Source: Chionoecetes opilio (lineage: Eukaryota; Arthropoda; Malacostraca; Decapoda; Majidae). From it: DNA of 64,000 nt. Positions 1 through 15,293 of this stretch are shown here, in pieces. Made by a program: the position numbers and the translations under genes. The notes under the pieces are model-generated. The model was given only the letters and a program-made list of their open reading frames with translations, ran no database searches and was not told the DNA's origin. Where the stretch lies: NCBI GenBank assembly GCA_016584305.1, contig JACEEZ010022621.1, positions 62,001 through 126,000 on the forward strand. Reading direction: 5' to 3'. The first letter of the stretch is position 1; the number at the start of each line of letters is the position of its first letter.

Positions 1-1058
1 ACTAGCTAAAATCATTGAAAACACTACATTTTATGGTTTATAGCAATAAAAATAAGGTAAAACTACTTGTTATATACATGACGCTACAGTTTTATTTACA
101 AGAAACTATGAAAACGCTTGCAATATCCGTTATATCACATAAATAACCCTCTTACTCTTCTATTTAATAGCTTATGTAATTGTAACTACTATAGGTGCAA
201 ATTATTCTAACAAGAGGGATTTTATACTTCAATTTGTAGAAAACAGCTCATATATCACGATAAATAGCTAATATCATGAAAACACTACATTTTATGGTTT
301 ATAACAATATGTTCAAGTAAAACTACTTGTATATATACAATAGGCCGCTACAGTTTAACAAGAACTATGAAAACGCTTGCAATATACCGTTATATCACAA
401 TAAATAACCGCTTACTCTTCTATTTTATTAGCTTAATGTAATGTAATATACTTATAGGTGGCAAATTATTCTAAAAAAAGGATTGTATACTTCAATTTGT
501 ATGAAAACAGCTATATATCACTGATAACTAGCTAAAAACATTGAGAACACTACATTTTTTTGGGTTTATAGCAATAAATAAGTAAAACTACTTGTATATA
601 TACAATAACGCTACAGTTTACAAGAAACTATGAAAAAAAAGCTTGCAATTCCGTTATATCACAATAAATATCCTCTTACTCTTCTATTTAATAGCTTAAT
701 GTAATGTAAGCTACTTATAGGTGCAAATTAATCTAAAAAGATTATTTTATACTTCAAATTTTTAGGAAAACGCTATATATCACCGATAGATAGCTAATAT
801 CATTGAAAACACTACATTATATGGGTTTATATCAATATGTTAAAAAAAACTACTTGTTATATACAATAACGCTACAGTTTACAAGAAACTATGAAAAACC
901 CTTGCAATATACCGTTATATCACAATAAATAACCTATTGCCTTCTATTTATTAGCTTAATGTAATGTAAGCTACTTATAGGTGCAAATTATTTTAAAAAA
1001 GAATTATACTTTATTTGTGGAAAACTGCTATATATCACCGAATAACTGCTAAATCATT
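1..1058 (+). repeat. A-monomer run, 4 units
   Basis: Unit starts fall near 1, 259, 521, 785 and 1040, so the period is about 262 bp. The last unit is the alpha linker (AAAACTGCT, then CCGAATA). The stretch is dense in one-base indels. No gene is visible. Confidence 0.9.
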
Positions 1059-1652
1059 GAAAAGAACACAATTTGAGGGTTAAAGCATATCATCCTGTAA
1101 ATTCCTTCTATTACATGATTATAACACTACAATTACAAAAACTATCAAAAACGTTTAATATACAATTGTTCACCATATATTTCTCAAACCTCCTATTATA
1201 AGCTTACGTATTTTAATATCAATTTTCTAACGAAAGCAACTATAATACCACATTTTGAATTTCTGTAATCACAACAGGGCTGAAATAATGCCAATTATCG
1301 TCCCTTTTTTTTAGCCCTCAAAATATATTAAAACACGTGAAAAAACATTGTTTCTAAGTAAAATTGATACATAATTTCATAAAATACTATTTAAGCTCAT
1401 AACATTGTAAAATATAGTTGTTTCAAAGTGCTGATATGTCTAATATCGACATTTTTAGCCTTTCAAAAATCCATTAAATACGTTGAGAAAAAACCTTGTT
1501 TTTAAGATTAAAATTGATATCTAGTTTTTCTGAAAAATACATATTTTTAGCTATTAATTTTGTAAATATAGTTGTAGCATTTAAAAAGCTATTTAGCTAC
1601 TGATTAAAAGAAATATATACTTCATTTTTGTTGAAAAAAACAACTGCTTCAA
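1059..1652 (+). repeat. B unit 1 (2C, after alpha linker)
   Basis: It opens with GAAAAGAACACA and closes before AATGATAACTAGC. Two C subrepeats are recognisable, near 1276 and 1429. It lies in low-quality consensus, so its exact length is uncertain. Confidence 0.85.
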
Positions 1653-2204
1653 TGATAACTAGCTAAAATCATTGAAACACTGAAACATTTTCTTGGGTTT
1701 ATAAGCATTATGATAAGTAAAAACTACTTGTATATAAAATATTAAACAAAAAAAAATTAAACGCTACAGTTTACAGGGAAACTATAAAACGCTTGCAATA
1801 TCCGTTATATCACAATACATACCTCTTACTCTTCTATTTAATTAGCTTAATGTATGTAATCAATTTAATCGGTGCCAATATTCTAAAAAACGATTTTATA
1901 CTTCAATTTGTAGGAAAACAGCTATATATCCACGATCAATAGCTATATCATTGAAAACACTACATTTATGGGTTTATGCATATAATAGTAACTACTTGTT
2001 ATATATCAATACGCAAAATTTTAGAAGAAACTATGACAAAACGCTTGCAATATACCGTTATAATCACAATAAAGACCTCTTTCTCTTCTATTTATTATCC
2101 TAATGTAATGTAAGCTACTTATAGTGGCAAATTATTTTAAAAAAAGGATTATACACACAATTTGGAGGAAAACTGCTATATATCACCGAATACTGCAAAT
2201 CATT
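1653..2204 (+). repeat. A-monomer run, 2 units
   Basis: Two A units, starting near 1654 and 1933. The second is an alpha linker ending in CACCGAATACTGC. Indel-rich. Confidence 0.88.
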
Positions 2205-2819
2205 GAAAAGAACACATTTTGAGGTTAAAGCATTATCCTAAGGTAAATTCTTTCTATTAATGATATCAACACTACAATTAACAAGAAACTATCAAAAAAC
2301 GTGTAATATACAATTTGTATCACAATATGAGTCTCAACTCCTTATTATAAGCTTACAGTAGTTTAAAATATCAATTTCTAATCGAAAGCAACGTTTGTAT
2401 AATACACATTGTTGAATTTCTTTCTGTATCAAAAAAAGGGCTGAATATGTCAATTTTTCGACCTTTTTAGCCCTTCAAAAATACATTAAAACCTTGAAAA
2501 CACGTTGTTTCTAAGATTAAAATTGATACATAATTTTTCATTAAAAATACATATTTTAAGCTCAGTATATTGTAAAATATAGTTGGGTAAAGTGCTGCTT
2601 AAATTTTTCCATATTTCGACATTTTTTAGGCCTTTTCAAAAATACATGAAAATACTTGGGAAAAAACGTTGTTTTTTAAGATTAAAATTGATTCTAAATT
2701 TCTGAAAAATACATAGTTTTAGCTATTTAATTTGTACATATAGTTTTATAAGCAATATAAAAAGCTATTTAGCTACAGATATAAAGAAATATACTTCTTA
2801 TAGAAAAATTACTTTTCAC
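2205..2819 (+). repeat. B unit 2 (2C, after alpha linker)
   Basis: GAAAAGAACACATTTTGAGG start, then two C subrepeats near 2437 and 2590. It ends in the tail that rejoins the A pattern at CACTGATAAATAGC. Confidence 0.86.
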
Positions 2820-5800
2820 TGATAAATAGCTGAAATCATTGAAAACACTACATGTTTTATGGGTTTATAGCAATATATATGTAAACTATTTGTATATATA
2901 CAATAACGCTACAGTTTACAGAAACTATGAAAACGCTTGCAATATACCGTTATATAGCAATAAATAAGTCCTCTTACTCTTCTATTTAATAGCTTAATGT
3001 AATGTAAGCTACTTTAGGTGCAAATTATTCTAAACAGAGGATTTTATACCATCAATTTGTAGGAAACAACAGCTATATATCACTGATATCTAGCTAAAAT
3101 CATTGAAAACACTACATTTTATTGTTTTTAGCAATATCATAAGTAAAACTACTTGTCTATTCAATACGCTACAGGTTAGAAGAAACTATGAAAAACGCTT
3201 GGCTTATACCGTTATATCACATAAATAACCTCTTACTCCTTCTATTTAAATAGCTTTAATGTAATAGTAAGCTACTTATTGGTGCAATTATATCTAAAAA
3301 GAGGATTTATCATTCATTTTGTAGGAAAACAGTTTATCTATCCCCGATAGATAGCTATATCATTGAAACACTACATTATTGGGTTTTTTATAGCAATATG
3401 TTAAGTAAAACTACTTTATATAACAATAACGCTACAGTTTTCAAGAAATTATGAATAAATGCTTGCATATACCGTTTATATCACAATAAATAACCTCTTA
3501 CTCTTCTATTTAATAGCTTAATGTAATGTAAGCTACGTCTAGGTGCAAATTATTCTAAAAAGTAGGATTTATACTTCAATTTGTAGAAAACAGAGCTATA
3601 TATCACTGATAACTACTAAAATTCATTGAAACACTACATTTTATGGGTTTATAGGCATATAATAATAAAACTCTTGATATATACAATGAACGCCTAAAAA
3701 AAAAACAATGTTTACAAGAAACTATGAAAACGCTTGGCAATATACAGTTTATATCACCATTTAATAACCTCTTACTCTTCTATTTTATAGCTTAAATGTA
3801 ATGTAGCTACTTATAGGTGGCAAATTATTCTAAAAAGAGGATGTTATAACTTCAATTTTGTAGGAAAACAGTATATATCACCAGGTAAATAGCTAATCTC
3901 ATTGAAAACACTACATTGTATGGGTTTATAACAATATGTTAAGTAAAACTACTTGTATATATACATAACCGCTACGTTTACAAGACACTATGAAAGAACG
4001 CTTGCCATAATAACCGATAATCACAATAAAATAACCTCTTACTCTTCCTATTTATTAGCTTAATGTATGTAAGATACTTATAGGTGCAAATTATTCTAAA
4101 AGGATTGTATACTTCAATTTAGGAAAACACTAGTATACAACCACCAGATAAATGCTATATCATTGAAAACACTACATTTTTATGGTTTTATAGCAATTGA
4201 TGTAAAACTACTTGTAGTATACAATATACAATAACGCTACAGTTTTTACAAGAACAGAAAAACGCTTGCAATATACACAATATATCACATAAATAACCTC
4301 TTACTTCTTCTATATTTAATAGCTTAACATAATGTCTACTTATAGGTGGCAAGTATTCTAAAAAGATGGATTTTTATTACTTCATTTTGTAGAAAACAGC
4401 TACATTATCACTGATAACTAGCTAAAATCTTGAAACACTACATTTTATGTTTTATAGCATATATAAGTAAACTACTTGTATATTAGAATAACGCTACAGT
4501 TTAGAAGAAACTAATGAAAAACGCTTGCAATATACCGTTATATCCCAATCGATAACCTCTTCCTCTTCTATTAATAGCTTTTAATGTAATGTAGCTACTT
4601 ATAGGTGCACATTATTGCTTAAAAAGAGGATTTAATCCTTCAATTTGTAGGAAACGCTATATAATCAACCGATAAATAGCTAATATCATTGAAACTTACC
4701 TTTTTATGGTTTATAGCCATTAATAGTAAACTACTTGTATATATCTACAATACGCTACAGTTTAGAAGAAACTATGAAACACTCTTGCACTATACCGTTA
4801 TATCACAATAAATATCCTCTAACTCTTTCTATTTAATATTTTAAATGTATGTAAGCTACTTATAGTTCAAATTAATCTAAAAAATTATTTTAACTCCATT
4901 TTGTAGGGAAACCAGCTATATATCACCGATAGATAGCTCTTATCATTGAAAAAACACTAACATTATATGGTTTATATCAATATTTAAGGAAAACTACTGG
5001 TAATATATACAATAACGCTACAGTTTACAAGAACTATGAAAACGCTTGCAATATACAGTTATATCACAATAAATAACCTATTACTCTTCTATTTAAATAG
5101 CTTTGTATGTAAGCTATTATAGTTGCAATTTATTCGAAAAAAGAGGATTTTATACTTCAATTTGTAGAAAACAGCCATATATCACTGATAACTCGCTACA
5201 ATCCTTGAAACACTACATGTTATGGGTTTATAGCAATATAATAGTAAAACACCTTGTATATATACAATACGCTACAGTTTACAAGAAACATGAAAAACGC
5301 TTGCAATATACCGTTATATCACAATAAATAACCTCTATACTCTTCTTACATTTAAATACTTAATGTAATGTAAGCGTACTTATAGGGTGCAAAATTATTC
5401 TAAAACGAGGATTTATAGTTCAATTTGTAGGGAAAACCGCTAATATATCACCGATAAATAGCTAATATCATTGAAAACACTCATTTATGGGTTTATATAG
5501 CATATAAAAGTAAAACTACTTTGTTTATATACAATAAACGCTACAGTTTATAAGAAACTATGAAAAAGCTTGCATATACCGTTATATCCAATAATACCCT
5601 CTTACTCTTCTATTTTTGATCTTAATGTATGTAAGCTACTTATACAGTCCAAATTATTCTAAAAAGGATTGTATACTTCATTTGTAGGAAACAACTATAT
5701 ATTCACCACGGGGGGGGGGGATACTGCTAAATCATTGAAAAAATTACTTTTATGGGTTATAGCATATAATAAGTAAAACTACTTGTATATAATACAATAA

Positions 5801-7566
5801 CGGCTACAGTTTAGCAGAACTATTAAAACTTTGCAATATACCGTTATATCACATAAATATTCCTCTTACTCTCTATTTAATAGTTTAATGTATGTAATCT
5901 ACGTATAGTGCAAATTAATCAAAAAGATTTATTTTATACTTCAATTTGTAGGAAAACAGCTATATATCACCGATAGAAGCTAGTATCATTGAAACACTAC
6001 ATTATATGGGTTTTATAGCAATATGTTAAGCTAAAACTACTGGTATATAACGATAACGCTACAGTTTTTACAAGAAACTATGAAAAAAAACGCTTGCAAT
6101 ATACCGTTATATCACAATAACTTAACCTCTTACTCTTTCTAGTTTAATTAGCTTAATGTATGTTAAGCTACTTATAGGTGGCAAAATATTCTAAAAAGAG
6201 GGATTTTATACTTCAATTTTAGGAAAAGCCATATTAACTGATAACTAGCTAAATCATTTGAAAACACTACTTTTATGGGTTTATAGCAATTAATAAGTAA
6301 AACTACTTGTATATATACAATAACTCTACAGTTTATAAGAAACTATGTAAAACGCTTGCAATATACCGTCTATACACAATAATCCTCTTACTCTTCTATG
6401 TAATAGCTTAAGTAATGTAGCTACTTATAGGTGCAAATTATTCTAAAAGAGATTTTATCCTTCAATTTGTAGGAAACAGCTATATATCACCGATAATAGC
6501 TAAATCATTGAAAAACATTATAAAAAACATTTTATGGGTTTATAGCGAATATAGACCGTAAACTACTTGTATATATACATAACGCTTACCGTTTAGAGAA
6601 ACTATGAAAAACTCTTGCCATATACCGTTATATCACATAAAATATCCTCTTACGCTTCTATTTTAATAGTTTTAATGTAATGTAATGCTTACTTATAGGT
6701 GCCAATTAAAAATCTAAAAAGATTATTTTTATACTTCATTGTAGGAAACCATCTATAATCAACCGATAGATTTAGCTATTAATCATTGAAAACACTACTT
6801 ATATGGTTTTATAGCAATATGTTAAGTAAAACTACTGGTTATATACAATAACCTAAGTTTAACAAGAACTATGAAACGCTTGCAATATACCGTTAGAATC
6901 CAATAATAACCTCTTACTCTTTTTTTCCTATTTATTGCTTAATGTAATGTAACTACTTATAGGTGCAAATTATTCTAGAAAAAGACGATTTTATACTTCA
7001 ATTTGTAGGAACAGCATATATCACTGATAATACTAAAAATCATTGAAACCCCCTACCTTTTATGGGTTTATAGCAATAGAATTAAGTAACTACTTGTATA
7101 ATATCAATAACGTCTACAGTTTACAAGAAAGATGAAAAACGCTTGCAATATACCGTTATATCACAATATAAACCTCTTACTCTTCTATTAATAGCTTAAT
7201 GTCATGTAAGCTACTTATAGGTGCAAATATTCTAAAAAGAGATTTATACTTCAATTTGTAGGAAAACAGCTATAATCACCGGTAAATAGCTATTATCATT
7301 GAAAACACTACATTTTATTTGGTTATAGCAATATGGTAAGTAAAACTGCTTGTATGTAAACAATAAACGCTACAGTTTATAAGAAACTATGAAAACTCTT
7401 GCAATATACCGTTTATCACAATAAATAACCTCTACTCTTCTATTTATAATTAGCTTAATGTAATGTAAAGCTACTTATACGTCAAAATTATTCTAAAAAA
7501 GGGATGTATACTTCAATTTGTAGGAAAAACAACTATATATCACCGTATAACTATCTAAAAATCCTT
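2820..7566 (+). repeat. A-monomer run, 18 units (longest in window)
   Basis: About 4747 bp with unit starts spaced close to 262 bp, giving 18 units, the longest uninterrupted A run seen. The final unit carries the gamma linker hallmarks (ATACGTCAAAA, then AACAACTATATATC). The run is indel-rich and contains an 11-G run at 5710-5720 where other copies read CCGATAACTA. No gene is visible; the 74-codon frame at 5103-5327 is chance reading through degraded A units. Confidence 0.88.
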
Positions 7567-8321
7567 GAAAAGAACCGTTTTGAGGTATAAAGCTTTCATA
7601 AGGTAATTCCTTCTATAATGATATAACATACAATTGAAGAAACTATGAAAAAACACGTTAGATATACCATTGTTCACAATATAGCATCTCAAACTCCTAT
7701 TATAAGCTTACAGTAGATTAATACAATTTCTAATGAAAACAACTATAATCCACATTTTTTAATTTCTCTATCAAAAAAAAGGGCTGAAATAATGTCCATT
7801 TTTTCTGACATTTTGTTAGCGCCCTTCAAAAATACATTAAAACACTTGAAAAACGTTGTTTCTAAGATTAAAATTGATCATAATTTTCATGAAAATACAT
7901 CATTTTAAAGCTCATAATATTGTAAAAATATGTTTGTGGTAAAAGTGCTGAATAATGTCAAATTTTCGACATTTTTTAGCTTCAAAATAACATTAAAACA
8001 CTAGGAAAAACGTTATTTTTAAGATTAAAATTGATACCTCTAAATTTCATGAAATATATATTTTTAGCTCAGAACATATCAAAATATAGTGTTTAAATGT
8101 CTTGCATAATGTCTAATTTCATTTTTTTTAGCGCCCTTCAAAAATACATTAAAATACTTGAAAAAACAGTATTTTTAAGATGAAATTGATATCTAAATTT
8201 CGTTAAAAATACATATTTTTAGCTATTAATTTTGTAAAATATAGTTGTAGCATATATAAACGCTCTTTTAGCTCAGATATAAAGAAATATACTCAATTTG
8301 TAGAAAAAAACAACTCTTCAA
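7567..8321 (+). repeat. B unit 3 (3C, after gamma linker)
   Basis: Three C subrepeats, near 7780, 7946 and 8099. The 5' part carries the gamma-class form (AAACACGT rather than AAACGTGTAA). Confidence 0.85.
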
Positions 8322-9127
8322 TGATAACTAGCTACATCATTGAAAACAACTACATATATGGTTTTATAGCATTTGATAAGTAAAACTACTTGGATATATA
8401 CAATAACGCTACAGTTTAACAGTAACTATGAAAAAATGCTTGAATATACCTTATATCACATAAATACCCCTCTTACTACTTTTATTTAATGCTTAAAGTA
8501 TGCAAGCTACTTTATTAGTTGGCAAATTATTCTAAAAAAAGGATTTTATACTTTCAATGTTGTAGGAAAACAGCTATATATTAACTGATACTATCTAAAT
8601 CATTGAACCACTACATTTCATGGGTTGTATAGCATATAAATAAGTAAAACTACTTGTCTAGATACAATACGCTACAGTTTAGAAGAATATGAAAAACTCT
8701 TGCATATACCCGATATATCACATTAAATAATCTCACACACTTCTATTAACATAGCTTACTGTAATTGTAATCTACTTATAGGTGCCAAATTATTCTAAAA
8801 AGAGGATTTTATACTTTCATTTTAGGAAAACAGCTATATATCACCGATAAATAGCTAATACATTGAAAACACTACATTTTAATGGTTTTATTATACAAAT
8901 ATATAGTAAAACTACTGTTATATACAATAACGCTACATTTTAGAAGAAACTATGAAAAACGCTTGCAATATACCGTTATAATCACAATAAAAACCTCTTA
9001 CTCTTCTATTTATTAGCTTAATGTATGTAGCTACTATATAGGTGTAAATTATTCCAAAAAAAGATTGTATATACTTCAATGTGTAGTAAAACAGCTTATA
9101 TATCACCGATAACTAGCTAAAATCATT
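8322..9127 (+). repeat. A-monomer run, 3 units
   Basis: Three A units. The last is a beta linker, marked by TATAGGTGTAAATTATTC. Low-quality consensus. Confidence 0.87.
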
Positions 9128-9728
9128 GAAAAAAACACATTTTGAGGGTATAAAGGCTTATCTAAGATAAATTCCTTCTATTAATGATATAACACTACAA
9201 TTAAAAAGAAACTATCAAAAAAAAACGTGTAATTACATTGTATCACAATAATATAGTCTCACTCCATTATACAGCTTACAGTAGTTTAAAATGCAATTTC
9301 TAACGAACGCAACTATATAGCCCACATTTTGAATTTCTGTATCAAAAAAAGGGCTGAAATATGTCAATTTTCGTTTCGACCCTTTTTTTAGAGCCCTTCA
9401 AAAATACATTAAACACTTGAAAAAATGTTGTTTCTAAGATTAAAATGATACATAATTTTTCATTAAAAATACATATTTAAAGCTCATAATATTGTAAATA
9501 TGGTTGTGTAAAAGTGCTGCATACTTAAAATTTCGACTTTTTTAGGCTTTCAAATAACATGTAAAATACTTGGAAAAACGTTGTTTTAGATTAAAATGTA
9601 TCTACATTTCATTAAAAATACATATTTTTAGCTCTTATTTTGTAAATTAGTTTTCGCAATAAAAAAGCTATTTAGCTACAGATATAAAGACATATACTTC
9701 AATTAGTAGAAACCAAATTACTTTTCAC
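9128..9728 (+). repeat. B unit 4 (2C, after beta linker)
   Basis: Two C subrepeats, near 9350 and 9511. The tail ends in TTACTTTTCACTG, the form typical of 2C units. Confidence 0.85.
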
Positions 9729-11852
9729 TGATAACTAGCTGAAATCATTGAAAACACTACATTTTATGGGTTTTATAGCATATGATATGAAAACTATTTG
9801 GTATATATACAAATAAACGCTAGCAGTTTACAAGAACTATGAAAAACGCTTGTACAATATCCCGTTATAATACAACTAAAACCTCTTACTCTTCTATTTA
9901 ATAGCTTAATGTAATGTACGCTACTTTAGTGCACATTATCTAAAGAAGAGATTTTAACTTCAATTTGTAGGAAAACAGCTATATATCACTGATAACTAGC
10001 TAAATAATTGAAAACACTACAATTTTGGTTTTTAAGCATAATAATAAGTAAAACTACTTTGTATATATACAATAACGCTACAGTTTAGAAGAAACTATGA
10101 AAAACGCTTGCATTATACCGTATATCCACACTAAATAACCTCTTACTCTCTATTCTAATACTTAAAATGTAATGTAAAACTACTTATAGTGCCAATTTAT
10201 GATTTCTAAAAGAGATTTTTACTTCCAATTTGTAGGAAAACAGTTATATATCACCTGATAGATAGCTATATAGTGAAACACTACATTATATGGGTTTTTA
10301 TAGCATATTGTTAAGTAAAACTACTTGGAATAATATACATAACGCTACAGTTTCAGAAACTATGAAAAAAGCTTGCAAATATACCGTTATATCACAATAA
10401 CTTAACCTCTTACTCTCTATTTAATAGCTTAAAGTAATGTATAGCTACTTATAGGTTCAAAATTATTTTAAAAAAAAGCTTTTATACTTCAATTTGTTAG
10501 GAAAACAAGCTATATATCACCGATAGATAGCTATTATCATTGGAAACACTACATTATTGGTTTATATCAATATTTTAAGTAAACTACTGGTAATATTAGA
10601 CATTAACTCTACAGTTTACAAGAACTATGAAAACGCTTGCAATATACCGTTATAATCACAATAATAACCTCTTAGTACTCTTATTTAATATCTTAATGGG
10701 TAAATGTAAGCTACTTATAGGTGCAAATTATTCTAGAAAAGAGGATTTTAGCCTTCAATTTGTAGGAAAACAGCCATATATCCTGATACCTAGCGTAAAA
10801 TCTTGAAACACTACATTTTATGGGTTTATAGCAATAGCAAATTAAAAACTACTTGTATATATACAATGAACGCTACCGTTTAGAAGAAACACTATGAAAA
10901 CGCTTCAATAATACCGTTATATCACAATAAATAACGCTCTTAATCTTCTATTTTAATAGCTTAATGTAATGTAAGCTACTTATAGGTCAAATTAATCTAA
11001 AAGATTATTTTATACTTCATTTTGTAGGAAAACAGTCTATATATCACCGATAGATAGCTATTATCATTGAAAACACGACTTATATGGTTTATATCAATAT
11101 GTTAAGTAAAACTACTGGTATATATACAATAACGCTACAGTTTTACAGAACTATGAAAAACGCTATGCAATATACAGTTATATCCAATAATACCTCTTAG
11201 TCTTCTATTAATAGTCTTAATGTAATGTAAGCTACTTATAGGTGCAATTTATTCTAAAAAGAGGATTTATACTGCCATTTGTAGGAAAACACCATATATC
11301 ACTTATAACTAGAAGCTAAACTCATTGAAAACCCACTACATTGTATGGTTTAATAGCAAGATAATAAGTAAAACTACTTGTATATATACAATAACGCTAC
11401 GTTTACAAGAAACATGAAAAACCCGCTGCAATATCCCGTTATATCACAATAAATAACCTCTTACTCTTCTATTTAATAGCTTACTGTAAGTAAGCTACTT
11501 ATAGGTGCACAATTATTCTCAAAAAGAGGATTTTATACTTCATTTGTAGAAAACAAGCTACATATCACGATAAATAGCTATTATCATTGAAAACTATACA
11601 TTTTTATGGTTTATAGCCAGATGGTAAGTAAACTGCTTGTAGGTTATACAATAACGCTACCGTTTTATAAGAAACTAATGAAAAACGCTTGCATTACGTT
11701 ATAATCACAATAAATCCCTCTACCTCTTTCTATTATTAGCTAATTTTAAAATGTAATCTACTTATACGTCCCAATTATCTAAAAAAAAATGGATTGTATA
11801 CTTCAATTTGATAGGAAACAACTAGATACACGATAACTAGCTAAAATTCATT
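9729..11852 (+). repeat. A-monomer run, 8 units
   Basis: 2124 bp, about eight A units. The last is gamma-like (TTATACGTCCCAATTATC). Indel-rich; nothing gene-like. Confidence 0.87.
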
Positions 11853-12616
11853 GAAAAGACACATTTTGAGGGGATAAAGCTTTAATCATAAAGGTAAAAT
11901 TCCTTCTATTTAATGATATAACACTAACAATTAAGAAGAAAACTATGAAAACACGTATAATATACAGTGTATCACAATAATAGATTCTCAAACCCCTATT
12001 ATAAGCTTACAGTAGATTACAATAGCAATTTCTTAATGAGAACCAACTATTAAATTCCACATTTTGAATTTCTCTATCAAAAACTGAATAAGTCAATTTT
12101 CGACTTTTTTTGCCCTTCAAAAATACATTAAAACACTTGAAAAAACTTTTTTCCTAAGATTAAAATTGATACATATTTTCATGAAAATACACATTTTAAG
12201 CTCATAGATTGTAAAATTTATAGTTTGTGTAAGTGCTGAATAATGTCAAATTTCGACAGTTTTTAGGCCTTCAAAAATACTTAAAATACTAGGAAAAAAC
12301 GTTATTTTTAGTTAAATTATAACCTAAATTTCATGAAAATAAATATTTTTTAGCTCATAACATATCAAAATATAGTTGTAAATGTGCTGCTAATGTCATT
12401 TCGATTTTTTTTAGCCCTTCAAAAATACCATTAAAATACTTTGGGGGGGAAAAACAAAAACATTATTTTTAAGATTAAACTTGGATACTAAATTTCGTAC
12501 AAAATACATAGTTTTAGTCTATTAATTTTTAAATATAGTTTTAGCAATATGAAAAGCTATTTAGCTACAGATATAAAGAAAGATACTTCAATTTTGTGAA
12601 AAAAAACAACTCTCAA
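11853..12616 (+). repeat. B unit 5 (3C, after gamma linker)
   Basis: Three C subrepeats, near 12077, 12231 and 12380. A 7-G run at 12443-12449 has no counterpart in other copies and looks like an error. Confidence 0.84.
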
Positions 12617-13397
12617 TGATACTAGCTAACTCTTGAAACACTACATTATGTGTTTATAGCATTATGAAAGTAAAAACTACTTGTATATATACAATACGCT
12701 ACGTTTACAGGAAACATGAAAAATGCTTGCAATAGACCGTTATACATCAATAAATAACCTCTTACTCTTTTATTTATAGCTAAAGTAATGTAAGCTACTT
12801 ATATGTGCAAATTATTTCTAAAAAAAGGATTTTATACTTCATTTTGGAAAACTAGCTTATATTTACTGATAACTAGCTAAAATCATTGGAACACACTACC
12901 TTTTATGGTTATAGCAATATAATAAGAAAACTACTTGTATATATACAATAACGCTACAGTTAGAAGAAAACTATGAAAAACGCTTTGCAATTATAACCGA
13001 TATATCCACATTAAATAATCTCACACACTTCTATTTAATACTTAATGTAATGTAATCTACTTATAGGTGCAAATTATTCTAAAAAGAGGATTTATACTTC
13101 AATTTGTATGAAAACAGCTATATATAACCTCTAAATGCTAATATTCATTGAAAACACTACATTTTATGGGTTATAGCAAGATAATCGAGTAACTACTTGT
13201 ATATATACAATAACGCTACTTTTATAAGAAACTTATGAAACGCTTGCAATATACCGTTATGTCACAATAAAGAACCTCTTACTCTTCTCTTTATTAGCTT
13301 AATGTAATGTAAGCTACTTATAGTGAAATTATTCTAAAAAAGGATTGTATCTTCATTTGTAGGAAACACTATATATCACCGTACTATCTAAATCATT
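12617..13397 (+). repeat. A-monomer run, 3 units
   Basis: Three A units of noisy consensus. The last is probably a beta linker, but errors at its diagnostic positions prevent certainty. Confidence 0.84.
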
Positions 13398-13982
13398 GAA
13401 AAAAACACTTTTGAGGTAATAAAGCATATCATAAGATAAATTTCCTTCTATTAATGATAAACACTACAATTAAAAAAAACTATCCAAGAAAAACGTGTAA
13501 TATACAATTGTATCACAATATAGAGTCTCAAACTCTAATTATAAGCTACAGTATTTTAAAATAGCAATTTCTAACGAAAGCAACTATAATACCACATTTG
13601 ATTTCTGTACAAAAAAAGGCTGAATAATATTCAATTTTCGACTTTTTTAGCCTTAAAAATACATAAACACTTGAAAAAACGTTTGTTTCTAATTAAAATT
13701 GAATACATATTTTCATTAAAAAGTACATATTTAAGTCATAATATTGTAAAATCTGTTGTGTAAAAGTGCTGTCTAAGTCAAATTTCGACATTTTTTAGGC
13801 TTTCAAAAATAATTAAAATACTTGGAAAACGTTGTTTTTAAGTTAAAATTGATACTAAATTTCATGAAAAATACATATTTTTTAGCTATTAATTTTGTAA
13901 AATATAGTTTTGCAAATATAAAAGCTATTACTACAGTATAAGAAATATACTTCCAATTATAGAAAAAAATTACTTGTGCCAC
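13398..13982 (+). repeat. B unit 6 (2C)
   Basis: Two C subrepeats, near 13616 and 13767. Several short deletions make it about 20 bp shorter than clean 2C units. Confidence 0.84.
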
Positions 13983-15293
13983 TGATAATAGCTGAAATCA
14001 TTGAAAACACGACATTTTATGGGTTTATAGCAATATGTATGTTAAAAACTATTTGTATATATACAATACCGCTACAGTTTACAAGAAACTATGAAACACG
14101 CTTGCAATATACCGTTTATAGCAATAAATCGCCTCTTACTCTTTCTATTTAATAGCTTATGTAATGTACGCTACTTATAGGTGCAAATATTCTAAAAGAG
14201 GATTTTATACTTCAATTTGTAGGAAAACAGCTCTATTCCTGATAACTGCTAAATAATTGAAAACACTAACATTTTAATGGGTTTTGCAATAAATAAGTAA
14301 AACTACTTGTATATATACATCGCTAACAGTTTTAGAAGAAACAATGAAAAACGCTTGCATTATACCGTATATCACCATATAACCTCTTACTCTTCTATTT
14401 AATAGCTTAATGTAATGTAGAACTACTTATAGGTGCAAATTATTCAAAAGAGGATTTTAACTTCAATTTGTAGGAAACAGTTATATTCACCGTAGATCTA
14501 TATCATTGAAAACACTACATTATATGGGTGATAGCCCTTGTTAAGTAAAACTACTTGTATATATACACGAAGCTACAGTTACTAGGAAACTATGAAAAAA
14601 AGCTTTGCAATATAACCGTTATATCACAATAATAGGTGGTGGGAACTCTTACTCTTCTATTTAATAGCTTAAAGTATGTAGCTACTTATAGTGCAAATTA
14701 TTTTAAAAAAAGGATTTTATACTTCAAATTTGTGGAACAGCTATATTATCACATAACTGCTAAGAAATCTTGGAAGGAACACACTACAGTTTATGGTTTA
14801 TAGCAATATATACGTAAACTACTTGTATATAACAATACGCTACAGTTTACAAGAAACTATGAAACGCTTGCAATATACCGTTATATCACATTAAATAATA
14901 TCTTACTCTTCTATTTAATAGCTTCATGTAATGTAATCACCTTATAGGTGCAAATTATTCTAAAAAGAGGATTTTATACGTCAATTTGTAGGAAAACAGC
15001 TATATATCACCGATAAATAGCTAATATCATTGAAAACACTACATTTTATGGGTTTATAGCAATATAATAAGTAAAAGTACTTGTATATATACAATAACGC
15101 TACATTTTAGAAGAAACTATGAAAAACGCTTGCAATATACCGTTATATCACAATAAAGAACCTCTTACTCTTCTATTTATTAGCTTAATGTAATGTAAGC
15201 TACTTATAGGTGTAAATTATTCTAAAAAAAGGATTGTATACTTCAATTTGTAGGCAAACAGCTATATATCACCGATAACTAGCTAAAATCATT
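13983..15293 (+). repeat. A-monomer run, 5 units
   Basis: Five A units. The consensus turns from noisy to clean inside this run, at about 14930. The last unit is a clean beta linker (GGTGTAAATTATTC, TAGGCAAACAGC). The GGTGGTGGGA near 14635 has no counterpart in other copies. Confidence 0.9.

Noticed and set aside
5103..5327. Frames at 5103-5327, 20992-21183 and 44368-44631
   Set aside because: They arise in error-dense A units where indels remove stop codons; no frame is shared between copies.
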